A stretch of DNA of 64,000 nucleotides from Linderina pennispora (lineage: Eukaryota; Kickxellomycota; Kickxellomycetes; Kickxellales; Kickxellaceae): assembly GCF_002104995.1 (NCBI RefSeq), contig NW_024468260.1, positions 372,001 through 436,000 of the forward strand, given 5' to 3'. Numbering within the stretch: the first letter of the stretch is position 1; each line of letters starts with the position of its first letter. Both the position numbers and the translations under genes were made by a program. The notes beneath the pieces were generated by a model. It was not told the DNA's origin. It ran no database searches and saw only the letters and a program-made list of their open reading frames with translations. This document shows positions 62,914 through 64,000 of this stretch, piece after piece.

Positions 62914-64000
62914 ATGATGACGTTGACAGCCAACGGCGACACGATATTGGCAGAGCCGCCAACGCTAGGCTCCGCATATTCAAAGCAGGCCGACTGGATG
63001 CTGTCCAGCTCCGTGCGCTCCTCGATTTCCAGCCAAGCCGACAGCATCGGCAGCATCGGCAGCGCAGGCAGCACCGGGTCGCGCCAGGGCCGGGCAGAGA
63101 AGTTCAGCCGCCTGGAGAAGCTCAAGAGCCTCCCCGAGTCCATCGAAGAGGGCGTGGCCGACCTGCCAATCGAGCTCGACACCATGTCGTGTCCGCCGGC
63201 GTTCCGCGAGCAGCTGGAGGTCGAAGCCAACACCATCCTGGACCTGACAAAGCTGCTCGAGCGCAGCAGCCTGCCATTGTTCCTCCAGATCCACGAGAAT
63301 AAGGCGGCCACCACCCACGTACTATTGCTGAGCGTGCCGGCGGGAACCAACAAGCTGTCGCGGCTGACGCGCAGTGCACTGAAGCTTGGGTGGCCGCGGG
63401 TGACGTCGATTAAGATTTTCAGCGAAATCGAGTCGGTCGAGGAGGAAATTGACTACAAGATCTGGATGCCACGCGACTACAAGCGGTTCTTTCCGAACTT
63501 GCGCAGCATCTCGTTTATAGCCTACAACACCAGTGTCGGATACTTTCGCGAGATGAACCATACCATGGGCAGGCAGCAGAGCAAGGAGGTTGTGTTCAGG
63601 GCGTCGCAGCGCCACATGGAGGTGTTGCAGCTGAACTCCCGGCTAATGCACTATATGGCACATGCCAACTTTCTGCTCACCAGCCTGACGCTGACGCTCA
63701 ACAAGGAGGCAAGCTACCCCAAGTACGTGTTCTTGGTCATCCGCTCGGTGCTGCTGACCGACCTGGCGGCGCCCACATACCTGCAGCTCAACGTGGACTC
63801 CACCGACTTGCTGTACAAAATTACCGACAACAAAACGCTGCATTTCATCTCGCCCAACCCTGAAAGCGACGAGAACGACCCGGACGAGATCCCGTTTGTC
63901 CAAGCCGTCAGTGCGCGAGCTGACACTGAAAGTTCAAGGAAATCGGCAAGCTGGGCATTCCATTCGCAGCGCGGCACTTTCCAAACCTCGAGAAGCTGAC
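62914..64000 (+). CDS. Leucine-rich-repeat-like protein, C-terminally truncated by the window end
   Basis: Not firmly recognised. The N-terminus is Ser-rich and disordered (SSSVRSSISSQADSIGSIGS). After it, regularly spaced beta-strand-like segments (VTSIKIFSEI, LRSISFIAYN, MEVLQLNSRL, LTSLTLTLNK, TYLQLNVDST) suggest an LRR or F-box/LRR-like solenoid, a type expanded in Kickxellales. Near 63935 one extra base shifts the frame; the other frame continues as FKEIGKLGIPF and HFPNLEKL, again LRR-like, to the end of the window. Start ATGs lie at 62914 and 62917. The F-box itself is not visible. Confidence 0.6.

Noticed and set aside
740-63940. Programmed +1 ribosomal frameshifting as a genome-wide feature
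   Set aside because: The break sites share no slippery codon or stop context, and the two nearly identical oxidases break at different places. Nearby genes have none. Sequence insertions explain this more simply.
1-64000. tRNA or 5S rRNA genes
   Set aside because: Looking for B-box-like GGTTCRANYCC on both strands by eye gave no match paired with an A-box and acceptor stem.

Overview
The window looks like nuclear DNA of a filamentous early-diverging fungus. The evidence is GT-AG introns of about 85 to 490 nt (one possible 768 nt leader intron), TATA boxes 70 to 115 nt upstream of several ATGs, GPI-anchored wall proteins (SUN/GH132, GH16 CRH-like, GDSL), fungal-type NADPH oxidases, CreA/Mig1-type zinc fingers and an Adp1-type ABC transporter. 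Tandem oxidase and transporter families plus a possible LRR gene would suit Kickxellomycotina (Coemansia/Linderina-like), but that placement is inference without any database search. No tRNA, rRNA, CRISPR array or intact transposon was seen.

Layout. 0.6-1.5 kb: a fatty-acid elongase. 1.5-7.5 kb: no convincing gene, ending in a long pyrimidine-rich leader. 7.5-13.1 kb: two convergent CreA/Mig1-like zinc-finger genes flanking an NAD(P)HX epimerase. 14.7-16.9 kb: SRP72. 18.8-25.2 kb: two tandem NADPH oxidases whose 3' halves are nearly identical. 25.4-29.1 kb: two DHA1/Qdr-type MFS transporters on the minus strand. 29.9-32.7 kb: a small orphan gene and eIF2D. 32.9-37.6 kb: an Adp1-like ABCG half transporter with EGF-like ectodomain. 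38.5-40.2 kb: a CRH-like GH16 protein lacking the catalytic residues. 40.6-42.6 kb: a PF09818 ABC-class ATPase. 43.1-46.2 kb: a GPI-anchored GDSL esterase and two small secreted proteins. 46.7-49.3 kb: a Myb/SANT-like protein and a SUN protein. 50.0-54.6 kb: two more MFS genes. 54.8-56.9 kb: an NADP isocitrate dehydrogenase with two predicted first exons. 57.7-63.999 kb: homocysteine S-methyltransferase, a His-rich membrane protein, a glutathionyl-hydroquinone reductase, a TatD/Scn1 hydrolase and a truncated LRR-like gene.

The most pervasive property is that many otherwise conserved genes are broken by single-base shifts. Nearly all are resolved by dropping one base. When the shifts are allowed for, the models become whole multiples of three and reach family lengths: both oxidases come to exactly 696 residues. 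At four sites the sister oxidase lacks the extra base. I therefore treat these as living genes with sequence insertions (probably uncorrected long-read errors), not as pseudogenes. The interval from about 48.4 to 58.7 kb is clean.

Functionally the window mixes housekeeping genes (SRP72, eIF2D, IDH, NAXE, TatD) with surface and environment-facing genes (oxidases, exporters, wall proteins, secreted proteins). The points most worth a second look are the oxidase gene-conversion tract, the two-promoter IDH gene, the catalytically stripped CRH protein, the QxxHH elongase and the His-rich single-pass protein.
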